Positions 1 through 11,100 of a stretch of DNA of 64,000 nucleotides are shown here, in pieces. Within the stretch, counting starts at the first letter, position 1. Each line of letters starts with the position of its first letter. This DNA is from Desulfococcus sp041737845 (GTDB taxonomy: Bacteria; Desulfobacterota; Desulfobacteria; Desulfobacterales; Desulfococcaceae): assembly GCF_041737845.1 (NCBI RefSeq), contig NZ_JBGSQX010000152.1, positions 47,884 to 111,883 on the forward strand, given 5' to 3'. The notes beneath the pieces are model-generated. The model saw nothing but the letters and a program-made list of their open reading frames with translations, was not told the origin of the DNA and did not search any database. A program made the position numbers and the translations under genes.

Positions 1-2
1 TT

Positions 3-1016
3 GCGGCTTACGACCTGGCGGCGCCCGGCGCCTCCGTCACCGCATCGAACCTTCAGACCCTTGATCAGAAATTGAGGGGGCGGGAAAAGCTGCTCCTGCC
101 TTACGCCGGTGGAATTCATCTGGTGAGCGAAGCGGAGGTGCTGCGTCCCATCGGGCTCTCCATGGACGATGAAAAAGCGGCGATGCTGGGACTGGGACCT
201 CTCCCCTGGGGGAGATACGCGGGAGGGGATTTGCTCCAGGATGGCCGACTGCTGCAGGTATTGTGGCCGGAAAACAAATCACCGGGAAAGGGGGATGCCC
301 TCGCCGTCTCCTTTTCGGGAATGGATGGGGAGCTGTCCTTTCGCCTGAAAATTGTCGGATCGACCCCATTGCCCCGGCCGGTCGTGCCCGCGGAACTGCT
401 GGGGGTGCTGCGCACCGCCACTCAGAGAAAGGTCGTCTTCGAACGGAAAACGGGGCGCTTTCATATGGCCCGCGGCGGATACCGGGGGTTTCGCCTCTAT
501 GCCCAAAGCATCGATGACGTGCCGCCCCTTTACGAAAGGCTCAAGGCACAGGGGATAGAGGCGGCGGCCGAGGTGGAGACCATTGGGCGTATCCGGGTGC
601 TGGACCGGGGATTAACCCGCCTCTTCCGGCTCATCTCCCTTTTAAGCCTTGTCGGCGGCACCTCGGTCCTGGTGGCCAGCCTCTATGCTGCCGTGGAGCG
701 CCGGCGCCGGGATCTCGGCGTCCTTCGTCTGCTCGGTTTCGCCCGCGGGCATGTCTTTTTCTTCCCCGTTTTCCAGGGGCTGATCATCGCGGCGCTGGGG
801 CTGCTGACAGGCTTTGGCAGCTATGCCGGCCTGGCCTGCGCCATCAACCGGACTTTCTCCACTGAGCTTGCCCCGGATGAGGCGTTCTGCGTCCTGCCGT
901 TTTCTTATATTATCCTTTTCTGTTCGGTCACGCTTTTCCTGGCGGCTTTGGCTTCCATGGTCGCCGCCTGGCGGGCCACGTGCATCGATCCTGCGGAGGT
1001 CATTCGTGAGCAATAA
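3..1016 (+). CDS. FtsX/MacB-type ABC transporter permease, 5' partial
   Basis: This is the C-terminal part of an inner-membrane ABC permease; the reading frame is open to the window edge, so the true start lies upstream. The visible part has a long extracytoplasmic region followed by three hydrophobic segments (about 640-705, 755-830 and 895-980 nt). The loop after the first segment has an arginine-rich RRRDLGVLRLLGF motif, and the C-terminus ends IDPAEVIRE. Both are typical of the FtsX/MacB/LolC permease superfamily, which uses ATP hydrolysis by a partner to do mechanical work on periplasmic substrates instead of moving them through the bilayer. No ATPase is in the window; it may lie just upstream. 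The next gene starts inside the last codons of this one (11-nt overlap), implying translational coupling. The substrate is unknown; the neighbours suggest an envelope complex. Confidence 0.85.
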   Translation, partial: AAYDLAAPGASVTASNLQTLDQKLRGREKLLLPYAGGIHLVSEAEVLRPIGLSMDDEKAAMLGLGPLPWGRYAGGDLLQDGRLLQVLWPENKSPGKGDALAVSFSGMDGELSFRLKIVGSTPLPRPVVPAELLGVLRTATQRKVVFERKTGRFHMARGGYRGFRLYAQSIDDVPPLYERLKAQGIEAAAEVETIGRIRVLDRGLTRLFRLISLLSLVGGTSVLVASLYAAVERRRRDLGVLRLLGFARGHVFFFPVFQGLIIAALGLLTGFGSYAGLACAINRTFSTELAPDEAFCVLPFSYIILFCSVTLFLAALASMVAAWRATCIDPAEVIREQ

Positions 1017-2688
1017 CGGTTTTTCTGCCCGGTGTTTCATGTTGATGAGCCTTTTACTGGCGTCTGCGATGGGGACCCTGTCGGCTTTGGCCGAAGCCCC
1101 GCCGCCGACCGTCTGCAACCCCAAGCCGGCCGAGGGGGACCTGATCCTGCCAATGCCCGGGGACGCGGAAATGGTCTTCCGCAGGGTCAGGGTGCCCGGT
1201 AGCGGTTTTTGGGGGGATCAGAGCCGTATCATCCAGATCGGCGATGCCGGGGGGGGAATTTTCGAGGGTCTGCAGCGCACCCAGATCAGCGGCTCTTTTC
1301 CCGTCGAGAAGGAAGACGCCTGGGAGGTAATGGTGGCCAAATACGAGTTGACCCGCGGGCAGTATGTCGCGGTCATGGGCATGGACGCCCTGATGGCGGC
1401 CAGCGGCGATCCCGAAGACCAGAAACTCCCGACTCTCGAAGGGCGCGTGCTGCGGGATGCATTCATGAGGCCGTTGACCTTTGTCAGCCATCAGGAGGTG
1501 TTGGAATTCATCCGCCGCTACAACCAGTGGCTCTTCGACCCGGCCCACCCGGAAAGGCTCACAGCCATGCCTCGCGTGGACGGCGCACCCGGATTCCTTC
1601 GCTTGCCCGCCGAGGATGAATGGGAGTACTGCGCTCGCGGCGGGACAAGCGCCGTCCAGGCGGGCACTTTCAATGACAGGATTCCATTCAGCGCGGAGGA
1701 GATCAACGAATACGCATGGCATTTGGGCAACGCCAAACACCAGATACGTCCGGTGGGGCTCAGAAAGGCCGATGCTCACGGCATCCACGACATCATAGGC
1801 AATGCCCAGGAAATGACATCAGGTCTGTTCAGACCCGAAATCTGGCAGGGTAAGCCAGGCGGCGTGGCTGTGCGCGGGGGGAGCGTTTCCACCCCGCCGG
1901 GCGATCTTCGCAGTTCGCTGCGCGCTGAACTTGACGTCTACGCATGGAATGCGGATGAAAAAAAAGTCGAAGAGCGAAGGTCTTTCAACAGCGGGGCCCG
2001 GCTGGCTATCGGGGCCAACGTGGTGGTCAACACCGCCCAGCGCGCCCGAATCGAAAAGGAGTACGAGGATTACAAGGCCTTGCTTCGCCGCAGCATGCCC
2101 GTGGGGCGCACCTTGGACAACCTGGTGGCCCAGGCGTCCGTGCAGTTGGGTTCGGTCGATCCTATTCTCGATCGGTTGATGAAGGAGAATGAAACGCTGC
2201 GTGAGCCCCTCAAGGCGGTTCAGGCGACATTGGACAAAGCCCGGGAACAGTTGGACCTGGCCCAGCGGGAAAACGCCCGCAGTCTGGCGCAGGATGCAAC
2301 TCGCAACGGCGTCAATCTTTCCGCGTATCTCTCCCGCCTGGAGCGTCTCGCCGAGACGCTAAAAACGGCGAAAGATCTGGCCGCGGTCTCCACCCGCTAC
2401 CAGGAACAGTTGGCGGCCGTGGAAAAATCGGTGCACGAACTGGAGATCGCCCTGAATGAACAACTTCAGGGCTATACGGACAAGATCGGCACGCTCGGGG
2501 AATACGAGCAAACCTATATTGAACATGCATTCCAACAGCTTGAGGGCAAGGAGATGACCCGGCGGGAGCGCCTGGTTTTGGAATTGGTCAAACTCCACGC
2601 CGCGTCCTTTGCCGAGAAGCGCCGCACGGATGGGGAGACCTGGCTAACGGAGTATCGTCAAAAATTTACCGGTTTTTCCGATTTATGA
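1006..2688 (+). CDS. Exported FGE-sulfatase (SUMF1/PvdO)-like protein with C-terminal coiled coil
   Basis: The GTG start at 1006 overlaps the permease stop. The frame is open further upstream, but an earlier start would run deep into the permease gene. The N-terminus is a signal peptide (hydrophobic MLMSLLLASAMGTLSALAEA). Residues about 40-350 form a formylglycine-generating-enzyme-like fold: RLPAEDEWEYCARGG matches the family signature RLPTEAEWEYAARGG, followed by GIHDIIGNAQEMT and VRGGS. The usual terminal GFRC(A) motif is here NSGARLAIG with no cysteine, so oxidase activity of the classical type is unlikely. Residues about 360-560 are charged and heptad-rich (coiled coil). It probably serves as a periplasmic binding or scaffold protein for the adjacent ABC permease (inference). 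Related PvdO/EgtB families are enzymes, so a different activity cannot be excluded. Confidence 0.8.
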   Translation: MSNNGFSARCFMLMSLLLASAMGTLSALAEAPPPTVCNPKPAEGDLILPMPGDAEMVFRRVRVPGSGFWGDQSRIIQIGDAGGGIFEGLQRTQISGSFPVEKEDAWEVMVAKYELTRGQYVAVMGMDALMAASGDPEDQKLPTLEGRVLRDAFMRPLTFVSHQEVLEFIRRYNQWLFDPAHPERLTAMPRVDGAPGFLRLPAEDEWEYCARGGTSAVQAGTFNDRIPFSAEEINEYAWHLGNAKHQIRPVGLRKADAHGIHDIIGNAQEMTSGLFRPEIWQGKPGGVAVRGGSVSTPPGDLRSSLRAELDVYAWNADEKKVEERRSFNSGARLAIGANVVVNTAQRARIEKEYEDYKALLRRSMPVGRTLDNLVAQASVQLGSVDPILDRLMKENETLREPLKAVQATLDKAREQLDLAQRENARSLAQDATRNGVNLSAYLSRLERLAETLKTAKDLAAVSTRYQEQLAAVEKSVHELEIALNEQLQGYTDKIGTLGEYEQTYIEHAFQQLEGKEMTRRERLVLELVKLHAASFAEKRRTDGETWLTEYRQKFTGFSDL

Positions 2689-2708
2689 GCAACAGAAAAG
2701 GAGGGCGT

Positions 2709-3353
2709 ATGAAAGTCATGAAATCAATGGTGGCAGTCCTGGTCATCTGTGCCGTGCTGTCGGGGTGCGCCGGTATGTCCGACCAGACCCGCACCCGGAC
2801 GGAAGGGACGGCCGTTGGCGCGGTGATCGGCGGCTTGGTGGGCCTGGCTATCGGAGATGGGGAGGGGGCGGCCATCGGCGCCCTTGCCGGCGCCGGTATC
2901 GGTTATCTGGCCGGCAACGAGATTGCCAAGCGCAAGAAGAATTATGCCAGCACCGAGAAATTTCTGGATGCCGAAATTGCGAATATTCAAGAATACAATA
3001 CGACAGCCGTAGCCTACAACAAGAAAACATACCAGGAGATCGCCTCCCTCGAAAAGGAGTCCGCATCGTTGCGGGCCAAGTACGACAAGGGGGCGGTGAA
3101 TAAAAAAACCCTTGCCGCCAAACGCGATGGCCTCCAGAAACGCATCGAAGAGAACACGGAGCTGGAAAAGACCCTGTCCGAGGAACTGGAGGTCCAGACC
3201 GCCATTCTCAAGCAGGAGCGCAAGGGACGGCCCGAGGACGACCAGCGCATCGCCCGGATGGAAAAGGAGGTCAATGCTCTCCAGAAGAACCTGGAGACCC
3301 TGCGTGAGGGGAGCACGCAACTTGCCAAAATCGACCAGAGGCTGTCCGTATGA
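2709..3353 (+). CDS. Glycine-zipper lipoprotein with coiled coil
   Basis: The ATG at 2709 is preceded by AAAAGGAGGGCGT, a better ribosome site than the in-frame ATG at 2685 that overlaps the previous stop. The N-terminus MKVMKSMVAVLVICAVLSGCAG is a lipoprotein signal with lipobox LSGC. Residues about 35-75 contain a Gly/Ala-rich glycine zipper (GAVIGGLVGLAIGDGEGA, then GALAGAGIGYLAG) as in the Gly-zipper 2TM/OmpA-like families, which can insert in or pack against membranes. Residues about 85-210 are a long charged helix with coiled-coil character. It lies in a tight run of envelope genes and its stop overlaps the next start (ATGA-type). The role is unknown; a lipid-anchored membrane spacer or oligomerising subunit fits the sequence. 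Confidence 0.85.
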   Translation: MKVMKSMVAVLVICAVLSGCAGMSDQTRTRTEGTAVGAVIGGLVGLAIGDGEGAAIGALAGAGIGYLAGNEIAKRKKNYASTEKFLDAEIANIQEYNTTAVAYNKKTYQEIASLEKESASLRAKYDKGAVNKKTLAAKRDGLQKRIEENTELEKTLSEELEVQTAILKQERKGRPEDDQRIARMEKEVNALQKNLETLREGSTQLAKIDQRLSV

Positions 3354-3895
3354 AGGCCCAGGCAATCATCGTCCTCGTTGTATCCACGATCCTTTTCGGC
3401 GGATGTGCGGGAAAGGATTACGATCCCGGTCAAGGGGGGTTTTTTGGCGGTTTGGCAGGCTTGAGCAGCGGCAGGTACGAGAACCGGGTGCAGGAGCGGG
3501 AAACCCGTCTGGCGGAGCTGCGCGCCACCCGGGACCATCTGAATGACGAGAACGCCCGGCTGGATGCCAGAAAGTCGCAGGCCCGGGTCCGGCTCGCAGA
3601 AGACCAGACCCGGGTCAAAACCATGCAGGCTGAGATTGCCGATTTAGAAAAGAAGACCAAGGCGCTGGCTGCCAAGCAGGGAGCGGATCAGAAGCGCGTG
3701 GCGGAATTGCGGAAAGGCACGGCAGCGCTCAAGAAACAGACGGGAAAGCAGTCCTCCACCCTGGATGCCTTGGAAGGCAGCGGACTGGGCGACGAGGAAG
3801 TGGACCTGCGGCGCAAGCAGATGGAGCAGCAGCGCGATGCATTGCGCAAAGAATACGACTTGTTGATGAAGATGCAGATGGAGCTGGCCCAGTGA
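3350..3895 (+). CDS. Small coiled-coil lipoprotein
   Basis: The 181-residue protein starts at ATG 3350, four bases inside the preceding gene. MKAQAIIVLVVSTILFGGCAG is a lipoprotein signal peptide with lipobox FGGC. After a glycine-rich linker (PGQGGFFGGLAGL) almost all of the mature chain is charged and heptad-like (residues about 40-180), predicting one long coiled coil. No enzymatic motif is visible. It resembles its upstream neighbour in design (lipid anchor, Gly-rich patch, coiled coil), so the two may form a hetero-oligomer or be distant paralogues (inference). The stop overlaps the start of the downstream protease gene. Confidence 0.85.
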   Translation: MKAQAIIVLVVSTILFGGCAGKDYDPGQGGFFGGLAGLSSGRYENRVQERETRLAELRATRDHLNDENARLDARKSQARVRLAEDQTRVKTMQAEIADLEKKTKALAAKQGADQKRVAELRKGTAALKKQTGKQSSTLDALEGSGLGDEEVDLRRKQMEQQRDALRKEYDLLMKMQMELAQ

Positions 3896-4983
3896 AGAGG
3901 CCCTTGGCCTGGGCCATTGCCGCGACGCTGGTTCTGGCGGCGCAGTGGGTGGTGGCCGCCCCGCTGGAGGAAATCCGCCAGATCCTGCGCCAGCAGGCCC
4001 TTGACCCGCCTCCGGAAGCGGCCCTGACGGCGTTGAGGGAAGAACATCTGGCAGAATCGTTGAAGGAAATCGACCCGTATGCCCGGCACTTCAACGCCCA
4101 TAATTATCGGTCCCCCATGCTTGGGCGCGATGCGTGGATCGGTATCGGGGCGGAGCTCGTCCCCCGCGGCGGCGACGTGCTCCTTTCCGTGTATATGGGC
4201 GGTGCGGCGGACAGGGCGGGCGTGGCCGATCGGTCCGTGCTGCTGGAAGTCGATGGGAAGAAAATCCCGGGACTGGACATGATTTCCGTGGCGGACCGGC
4301 TTCGGGGCGATGCGGGAACACCGGTCAAATTGACCGTGAGAGGGGCTGACGGCAAACGAGTGACAAAGACCGTCGTGCGTGAAGCTTTCCGGCCCCTGGA
4401 TGTGGAGCCCGTCCAGCCGGGAGACGATCAGGTGCTGCGAATACGCGAGTTCGTCGGTGGAAAAACGCGGGCCGCTCTGCTCGCCACCATCGATTTTTTG
4501 CGAGTCACCGAGGAGGCCGCCCCCCTTTTCATCGACCTGCGCGACGCATCCGGCGGGGACCTCTACGAAGCCCTTGATATTGCAGGCCTCTTTCTGCCGA
4601 CCGGGACGCTTCTCGGGATCCTGCGGAGCCCGGGCGGGGAGCGGCGTCTATTTCATGCCCCGGGTGGGCAAAAGATTTTAAGATCGGTATTCCTGTTCGT
4701 TGGGCCCGAAACAGCCAGTGCGGCCGAAATACTGGCCGGAATACTGCAACAGCACGGACGGGCCAGGCTCATCGGCCGGCGAACGTTCGGAAAGTGCTGT
4801 TCCCAGACAGACGCGCGTCTTTCGGACGGTTCAGTCCTGCGTTACACGAACAGCGAAATGCTTTTTCCCGATGGGGGGTCTTGTACCGGCGCGGGGCTTG
4901 TTCCTGATAAAACCATCAGCGACAAGGACTTGAATCATCTCTCCAGGATTGTGGAGCGGGCCCTCAGTCCGTCCACGAAATGA
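3892..4983 (+). CDS. S41-family carboxy-terminal processing protease-like, exported
   Basis: The GTG start at 3892 overlaps the previous stop (GTGA). The 363-residue protein has a signal peptide (ending AAQWVVAA), a PDZ domain at about residues 75-160 (GIGAELV, then VLLEVDGKKIPGL), and a tail-specific protease domain from about 170. The catalytic serine is in GPETASAAEI and the lysine is in GRRTFGK about 27 residues later, the Ser-Lys dyad arrangement of CtpA/Prc enzymes. It should act in the periplasm, cutting near C-termini. Its place at the end of a five-gene overlapping run suggests it matures or turns over a component of this envelope complex. The protein is shorter than E. coli Prc and closer to CtpA size. 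The substrate is unknown. Confidence 0.87.
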   Translation: MKRPLAWAIAATLVLAAQWVVAAPLEEIRQILRQQALDPPPEAALTALREEHLAESLKEIDPYARHFNAHNYRSPMLGRDAWIGIGAELVPRGGDVLLSVYMGGAADRAGVADRSVLLEVDGKKIPGLDMISVADRLRGDAGTPVKLTVRGADGKRVTKTVVREAFRPLDVEPVQPGDDQVLRIREFVGGKTRAALLATIDFLRVTEEAAPLFIDLRDASGGDLYEALDIAGLFLPTGTLLGILRSPGGERRLFHAPGGQKILRSVFLFVGPETASAAEILAGILQQHGRARLIGRRTFGKCCSQTDARLSDGSVLRYTNSEMLFPDGGSCTGAGLVPDKTISDKDLNHLSRIVERALSPSTK

Positions 4984-4987
4984 AATG

Positions 4988-5022
4988 AAGGGTCTTCGAT
5001 TCCCCGCAGGGACGTGACCCTT
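4988..5022 (+). terminator. Hairpin after the protease gene
   Basis: A 7-bp perfect stem (AAGGGTC/GACCCTT) begins a few bases after the protease stop with a 21-nt loop. No strong T-run follows, so it may be a weak terminator or an mRNA-processing hairpin separating the five-gene run from the giant gene at 5163. The rest of the 4984-5162 gap shows only a TATACAAT-like -10 near 5040. Confidence 0.35.
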
Positions 5023-5162
5023 TCCAGGAAAGCGTTCATATACAATGTCGCTGTCCATTTCTATTTTTTTGCTGCCCCGATATGGGGGGCAGATAACGCC
5101 TTGAGGCAACACGGGGGAACTTTTTCAGGGAGAACCTCACGAAGCCCCGTTGTGGAGGATCC

Positions 5163-8100
5163 ATGTTTCGCAGACTCTTCTCATCCATCGTTTTCCTCGT
5201 CTCTGTTTCCCTGTCGGTGTTTTCGCATGCCGACGATCTCGGCCGGCACATCCTCGATGCGATCCGGGCCGAAAAAACGCCCACGGATGCATCGCTGCTG
5301 CTGATGACCCGTGATTTGAAATGGTATGAGCAGAACATGAAGCATCTCCCTGAACGATACCGGGTGAGGGTCGAGAAGCTGCGTATCGAGATGGCGGGGC
5401 GATCGGCCAGGTCCGCAGCCGCGCGCATGGGGGAACCCGAGGCCGTCTTCGGCGCGACAGGCTCATGGAAGCCCGGGCGGGATATGGACATGGTGTACTT
5501 CGGCAAACGCATCGAGGAAGCTCGGGGCAAGGTGAACCAAGCCTTCGAAGAGGCCACGTCGGCGATCATCGCCAAGAATATCGCAGGCGATGAAATTCTG
5601 GCAGGCGCCCGCAATCTGCAGGTTCCCCGCAAGCTGTCCATCGATACCCTGTCCCTGGTGGTCTCGGACGTTCCGGATTTTGGCTACAAGGATCTCGAAA
5701 GGATGTATCTCGGTATCCGGGATGCCTTGGCGCAAGGAGAGAGTCCGGCCTCCGTGCAAAAGAAACTTCATGAGGATCTTTGGACAGCCCTTGGCAAAAA
5801 TTACGAAGCTCACATCGCGTCCACTTCCCCCGACATGTACCGCGGCGCGGCGGGACAAGAATGGTGGAGCCGCATGTACCTCGAGAATCCCGAGAAAATG
5901 CGGATTTTTATGTTCGACCCCGAGCAGGGCGCCTGGATCCTTAAATCCGGGGGGCTTGCGGCTGTACCCCGGGAAATCGCCGAGCGCGTCGGATTCAACG
6001 CCTTCAGAGGGAAGGGGAATCTGATTTTTTCAAAAACCGCCTCGGATTTCGCCATGTTCTTCAAGCACGAGAAGGGCGGCCTGTCCGATACGGCCAAATA
6101 CATGCATCGCATCTATCAGGACCTGGATCCCGCCATCATCGCCAAATCCTTGAACAAGGAGAATCTCAGCCCCTTCCTCGTCGCCAACGCCATCGCCAAG
6201 GATCCAGAGAAGCTCAAGCAGCTTTTGCAGGAGACGGGGTTGACCGAGGAGGCCATCCGAAAGAGCCTTTCGGAACTTCTCTATCACTGGACTGAAACAC
6301 AGATGGTTCTGGATGCCGAGAAATTGGTGAATGAATTGTCGTCGCACCTTCTCTCCTCTCCGCCAGACAATGCGGACGATGTCATCGGCGACCTCGTGGC
6401 CAAGGCGCGGCTGAAATTCGATCTCAACGAGATGTCGAGCGGACTCGATATCCTCCGGGATGTGCCCGACGAGGCGCAAAAGCGCTTTATCGCTACGCTT
6501 GAGGCCAAATTCGGGGAGTCGGATGCCGGCAAGATCACCATCAGGTACATCAAGAAACAGATGCGCCTGCTGGCCGACGAGGGTGGCGAAATCACCCTGC
6601 GTGTTCTGAAGATACTCAAAGATCTGCGACGGATTGATGATGAACAGTACAAAGCGGCCCTGGCCCTGTTCGAGAAGGAGGGAAAGCTTCCGGCGGATGT
6701 CGCGGCCAGTGTCAAGAAGGCCAGAAAGGAGATCATGCTCATCTCCAGCGCCGGCATGTTCGACGTGGTGGATGATCCCCAGGCTCTGGACAGCCTCATG
6801 GAGGCCTGGAGGCAAAAGACCTCGGGGGCGCTCATCCAATCCCCCAGCACGGATTTGGCGTTATTTCGCAAAGAGTTCAGGGACCTGCCGGAGTCCGATC
6901 TTTTGCACCGCGGATGGTCGCCCGATGAGTTGCGCGTTCACAGAAGCGTCCGTCAAAAGCTTCCCGGAGGGGCCAGGCAGCTTGCGCAACTGGAAAGCAG
7001 GCTCGGGGCGCAGTTGGCCAAGTCCGGACTCAGCGTCAGGCAGTTTCAGTCGAAACTTCACGAATTCATCTTCAGCAGAGACTGGGCGCAACTGGGGGAC
7101 GCGGGTTCGGATATAGGGGCACTGGATGCCTTTGTGGGTGTCGCCACCGGCCTGTATATGACCTATGACATCATGTTCAACCGCAGCCTTTCCCCCGAGG
7201 AGGAAAATCTTGAACTCGGCAATGCCTGGGTCACGGCCCTTCCCGTGGTGGGCGATTTCGCTCAGGGTCTCATCACCGGAGGACAGGCCTGGTACGAGGG
7301 CGACAAGGGCAAAGCACTCGAAGCGGGGCTGTGGATTTCCATCGGCATCATGGGATGCGTTCCGGGCGGGCAATTGCCTGCGGTGATCATTGGCATCTCC
7401 TTGGCGGCCAAGCCTCTTGCGGCCGGCGTGTACGACGCGCGTCAGGCCCAGAACCTGATCCAGGCCTGGGTGGAATCAGGCGATTGGGCCATGGACCGGA
7501 AGCCGCGAGAACTCAAAGGCCTTCTCGACCGGGAGGGCAGTCTCCACGCCCTGACCTACGACGACCTGCTGACGTCCAAAGGAGACAAACCCTACAAGTC
7601 CGCAAAGGCCGACGGGCTCTTGGGAAAAGGGGCGACCATCAACGATTCCATCAGGGGCTACGCCGAAAAGTACGTCATGCCTCAATACAAGGCCATGGCA
7701 GATCTGCGGGATGCCCTGAAGTCTCTTTACCCGAATTTCAGCGACAAGGAATGGGAGGACGAGTTTACCGCCAAGTACAAGATTGAAGCTCGGGGGGGGA
7801 AAGGCGGGCTCGCCCTTTTCCGGGCCTATGCCCTGGTCAGGACCAGGGCCCTCGACCAGACCGTTATGCAGCTCAAAAGCTGGGCTGAGGACGAGATGCG
7901 GGCGGCCAGGGATTATGACGCAGAAGTGGAGCGGATGAAGATGGAACTCCAGGCGCTCCAGGACGAACTCAAGTGCCCGGTTCTGATTCGCCATGCCGAA
8001 GCATCCGTCGAAGCCTACTCGCGGATCATTAAAAACGTTTGGGAGCAAGAGAGTTTGCCGCTCTCGAAACTCAGGATCTACGAGCACTACCTCAAGGCGT

Positions 8101-11100
8101 ATCAGAACATGGCGGGCAAACTTCGCCGCGTCGGGGATCTCTTCCGGGAGAGTTCCGTGCCGTATATTCCCTCGAGTTGGCATCTGACGGGTTTTCCCGA
8201 ATTGGATGCAGATCGTGTCAACACCCTGTTCGCGAACATGGAAAATGGGCGAAAGGGCGCTATCATCCACCTCGAGAAGCTGCTGGATGATTTTGAGCAG
8301 CCGGTGACAAAGTTCGATCCCGGCAACGAGTGCCACAAGAAGTGTTTCGATATTCTGGCCCCTTTGCGTTACAAGGTCTCGTTTATTGAGAATCTATCCA
8401 TCTATTATAAGCAATTGGCAGAAGGGGAGTCCGTCTGGGCCGGCGCCTACGATTCGGCGGTGCAGCGTTACACGCAGCAACGCGACAGCCTGACGGCATT
8501 GGGTGGGCCGTCTCTTTTAGGGGAAGCAGAGTCTGCAGCGTTTCAAGATGCACTCATGACCTTCGTCGCAGCGATCCCCTATGCCCTGGCCTCGTCCGAA
8601 GCGGATCTCTACCGAGAAACAGGTAAAGATTACGAAATCCGTCTGATCTCTGCGCAAAACGAATTCGAGAGGGCAACAGAGATGGCGGGCTCCGGGGGGA
8701 AGGCCCTGGAAAGCTGTCTTTTGGCCGCCTTGAAGATCGAGCTGATCCTGTCCGACGAGACGCCCGAGGAAGGAACGGAGATCACGGCCAAGGTGAAACT
8801 TGCGGGCGGCACCCCGCCCAGGGATAATTATTGGTTTTGGAAGGCAACGGGAGGACTTATCCCTTCAAGCAGAAGCGGCGAGGAAATATCCCTCAAGGCG
8901 GATTCCAAGGGAATCGTGACCGTTGCATTGTTGGATCATTTGGATCCAAGTCGGGCCAAGGTATTGGTCAACGCTATCGCGACGGTGAGCCCGGTCAAGA
9001 AGAGCGATGAAAAGGACAAGGCTGGAGAAAAAAAGGACGGCCAACAGGACGGGGGAGAAACCACCAATGGAAGCACCTCCCCGAATAAAGCGACTCCCGA
9101 AAACAAAGAACGGACGGAAAAAAATGAAGAATCTGTTTCTGAATCCGTTCCCGCCCCTGTGGCGCAGCGCGTTGACACGCAATCCGAATGGTTCGGTTCG
9201 GGCCTGGCCGGCGGATGGAAGGTCGGACACAACGAGGCGCGGTACTGGTCGGCCAAGATGATGCGCGAGATCTCGGCGAAGTCGGAAAACTGCCGGGCGC
9301 AAACCGTGCACGGCACGGTCAGCGCCAAGCTCGAAAGCAGCTTTCTCCCGCGTCCCGAAGAAATCGATGCAAAGCTTCGCGGCCTTGTCAAAAACAGCGG
9401 TTGGTACCCTGAAGAGGAGTCCCTGGGGCCGTTTTCCATCGGCAGCTACAAGGGCAAACTGATCACGACCACGCTCAAGTACAAGAACGGTTTCGGCAAT
9501 CCCATGGCCGGATACAAGGATGGGACTGCGCATGTTCATGGCCATGCCATCGTTCTGCATGAAAGCGACCGGCGGATGATCAGCATCGATTTCAGCGTCT
9601 ACGGTGGAAGCTGCTGGGATAATTCCGGTAAGGCCAACGCCATGGCCCAGGCCAAGGCGGGCAAGGCCGAGGCCATGGCCATTATCCAGGGGCTGACCCT
9701 GCATGAGAAGCAGCAGGAGAGTTCCGTCACCACAGGCACGCCCGTCGTGGAATCCGGTTCGGAAACGGAAAAGAAAGAAAAGAAATACCAGGTCACCCTG
9801 ACCCGCGTGTCTCCCCAGACCGGTCCGGTCACCGTCGGGACGCCCGTGACATTCAAGGCGGCATTGACCGGCGACAAGCCGGAGGGCGACCTGCGATTCC
9901 ATTTTGATCCCCACCCGGAAGTCGCCTTCACGCCTTATGATACGGCTATCGGTTCGACCACGGCCGTGTTTTCCAATCCCGGCACCACGGGGGTCTGGGT
10001 CAGCGCCGTCGACGCCACCGGCACCATCGCCAAGTCGGACCCACTGGAAATAGAAATCGTCAAGCCTCGGCTGGACCTTGCCTTTGAACCCCGCGCGCCC
10101 ATGGTGGGGCAGGAGGTCAAGGCCAGGCTCACGGTGCAGCCCGAGGTCAAAGAGATCGACTTCCGCTGGATGCCCGTACCCGGAAACGCCAAACATACCA
10201 TGACGTCAAAGGACAACCGCGAGATCACCTTTTACCTCAAGGATGACAAGCCGGCCGAAATTCAGGTCAACGCCCGCGTGCCTTTCAGCGGCGAGGACCT
10301 GGGAGAGGCCAGGGCGGCCATCGCGGCCAGGAAATACGCGGTGAAGGTTTCGGCCCCAAAGGCCATGGGGCCGCCGCCGCAGGTTTGGAAGGAAGGTGTT
10401 GGGCTGGTAACCGTGGAAAAGGCCATTTCCGTAGACCAGATTGTGGAATTTTCAGCCGGCGTGGAACCGGCCGTGCTGAGCGGCCCGGTAAAGTACCAGT
10501 GGTCAGCCGCAAACGGTCCTTGCCGGGTGAACAATCCCTCATCCAGCGTTGCTCGGGTCATCGCCAATGCTCCTGGAACCTGCGAATTGGTCGTGACCGT
10601 GCGTGATCGCAATGACGTCGAGCTGGGCGAGGGCTCCGGGAGTTTTTCGGCCAGCGTACCCCAGGAAGCCGTCGGACAGGGGCGGCAGAAGGTCCCGGTT
10701 GCCGTCGACGCGAAAAAGTTGGTTCAGCGTGCGAAGGACAAGGTTCGTAAAGGCGATTACGATGGTGCCGTCAAGGATGCTCAAGATGCGGCGCGACTGG
10801 ATCCAAAGGACACGGAAGCGACGGCTTTGGCGGAAAAGCTGCGCGGGGACAAGGGGCGGATTGACGCGCAACTCGCCGGGAAAAAGGCTCTTATGGCAGA
10901 GAATCGCTTAGCCGAGGCCCAGAAGGGAGCGTCATCCGCTCCTTCCGGCCAGTCTTCCTTGACGCCGCTGCAGGCGGCGGAGTCCTTGTGGAATGAGGCC
11001 AAACAGCTGCAAAAAGAACAAAACTACGAAGCGGCTCTGGAAAAATACAGGGAAGGGCTCAGACTTTCGCCTGATGCGGCAGTAGCGGACCGGGTAAAGA

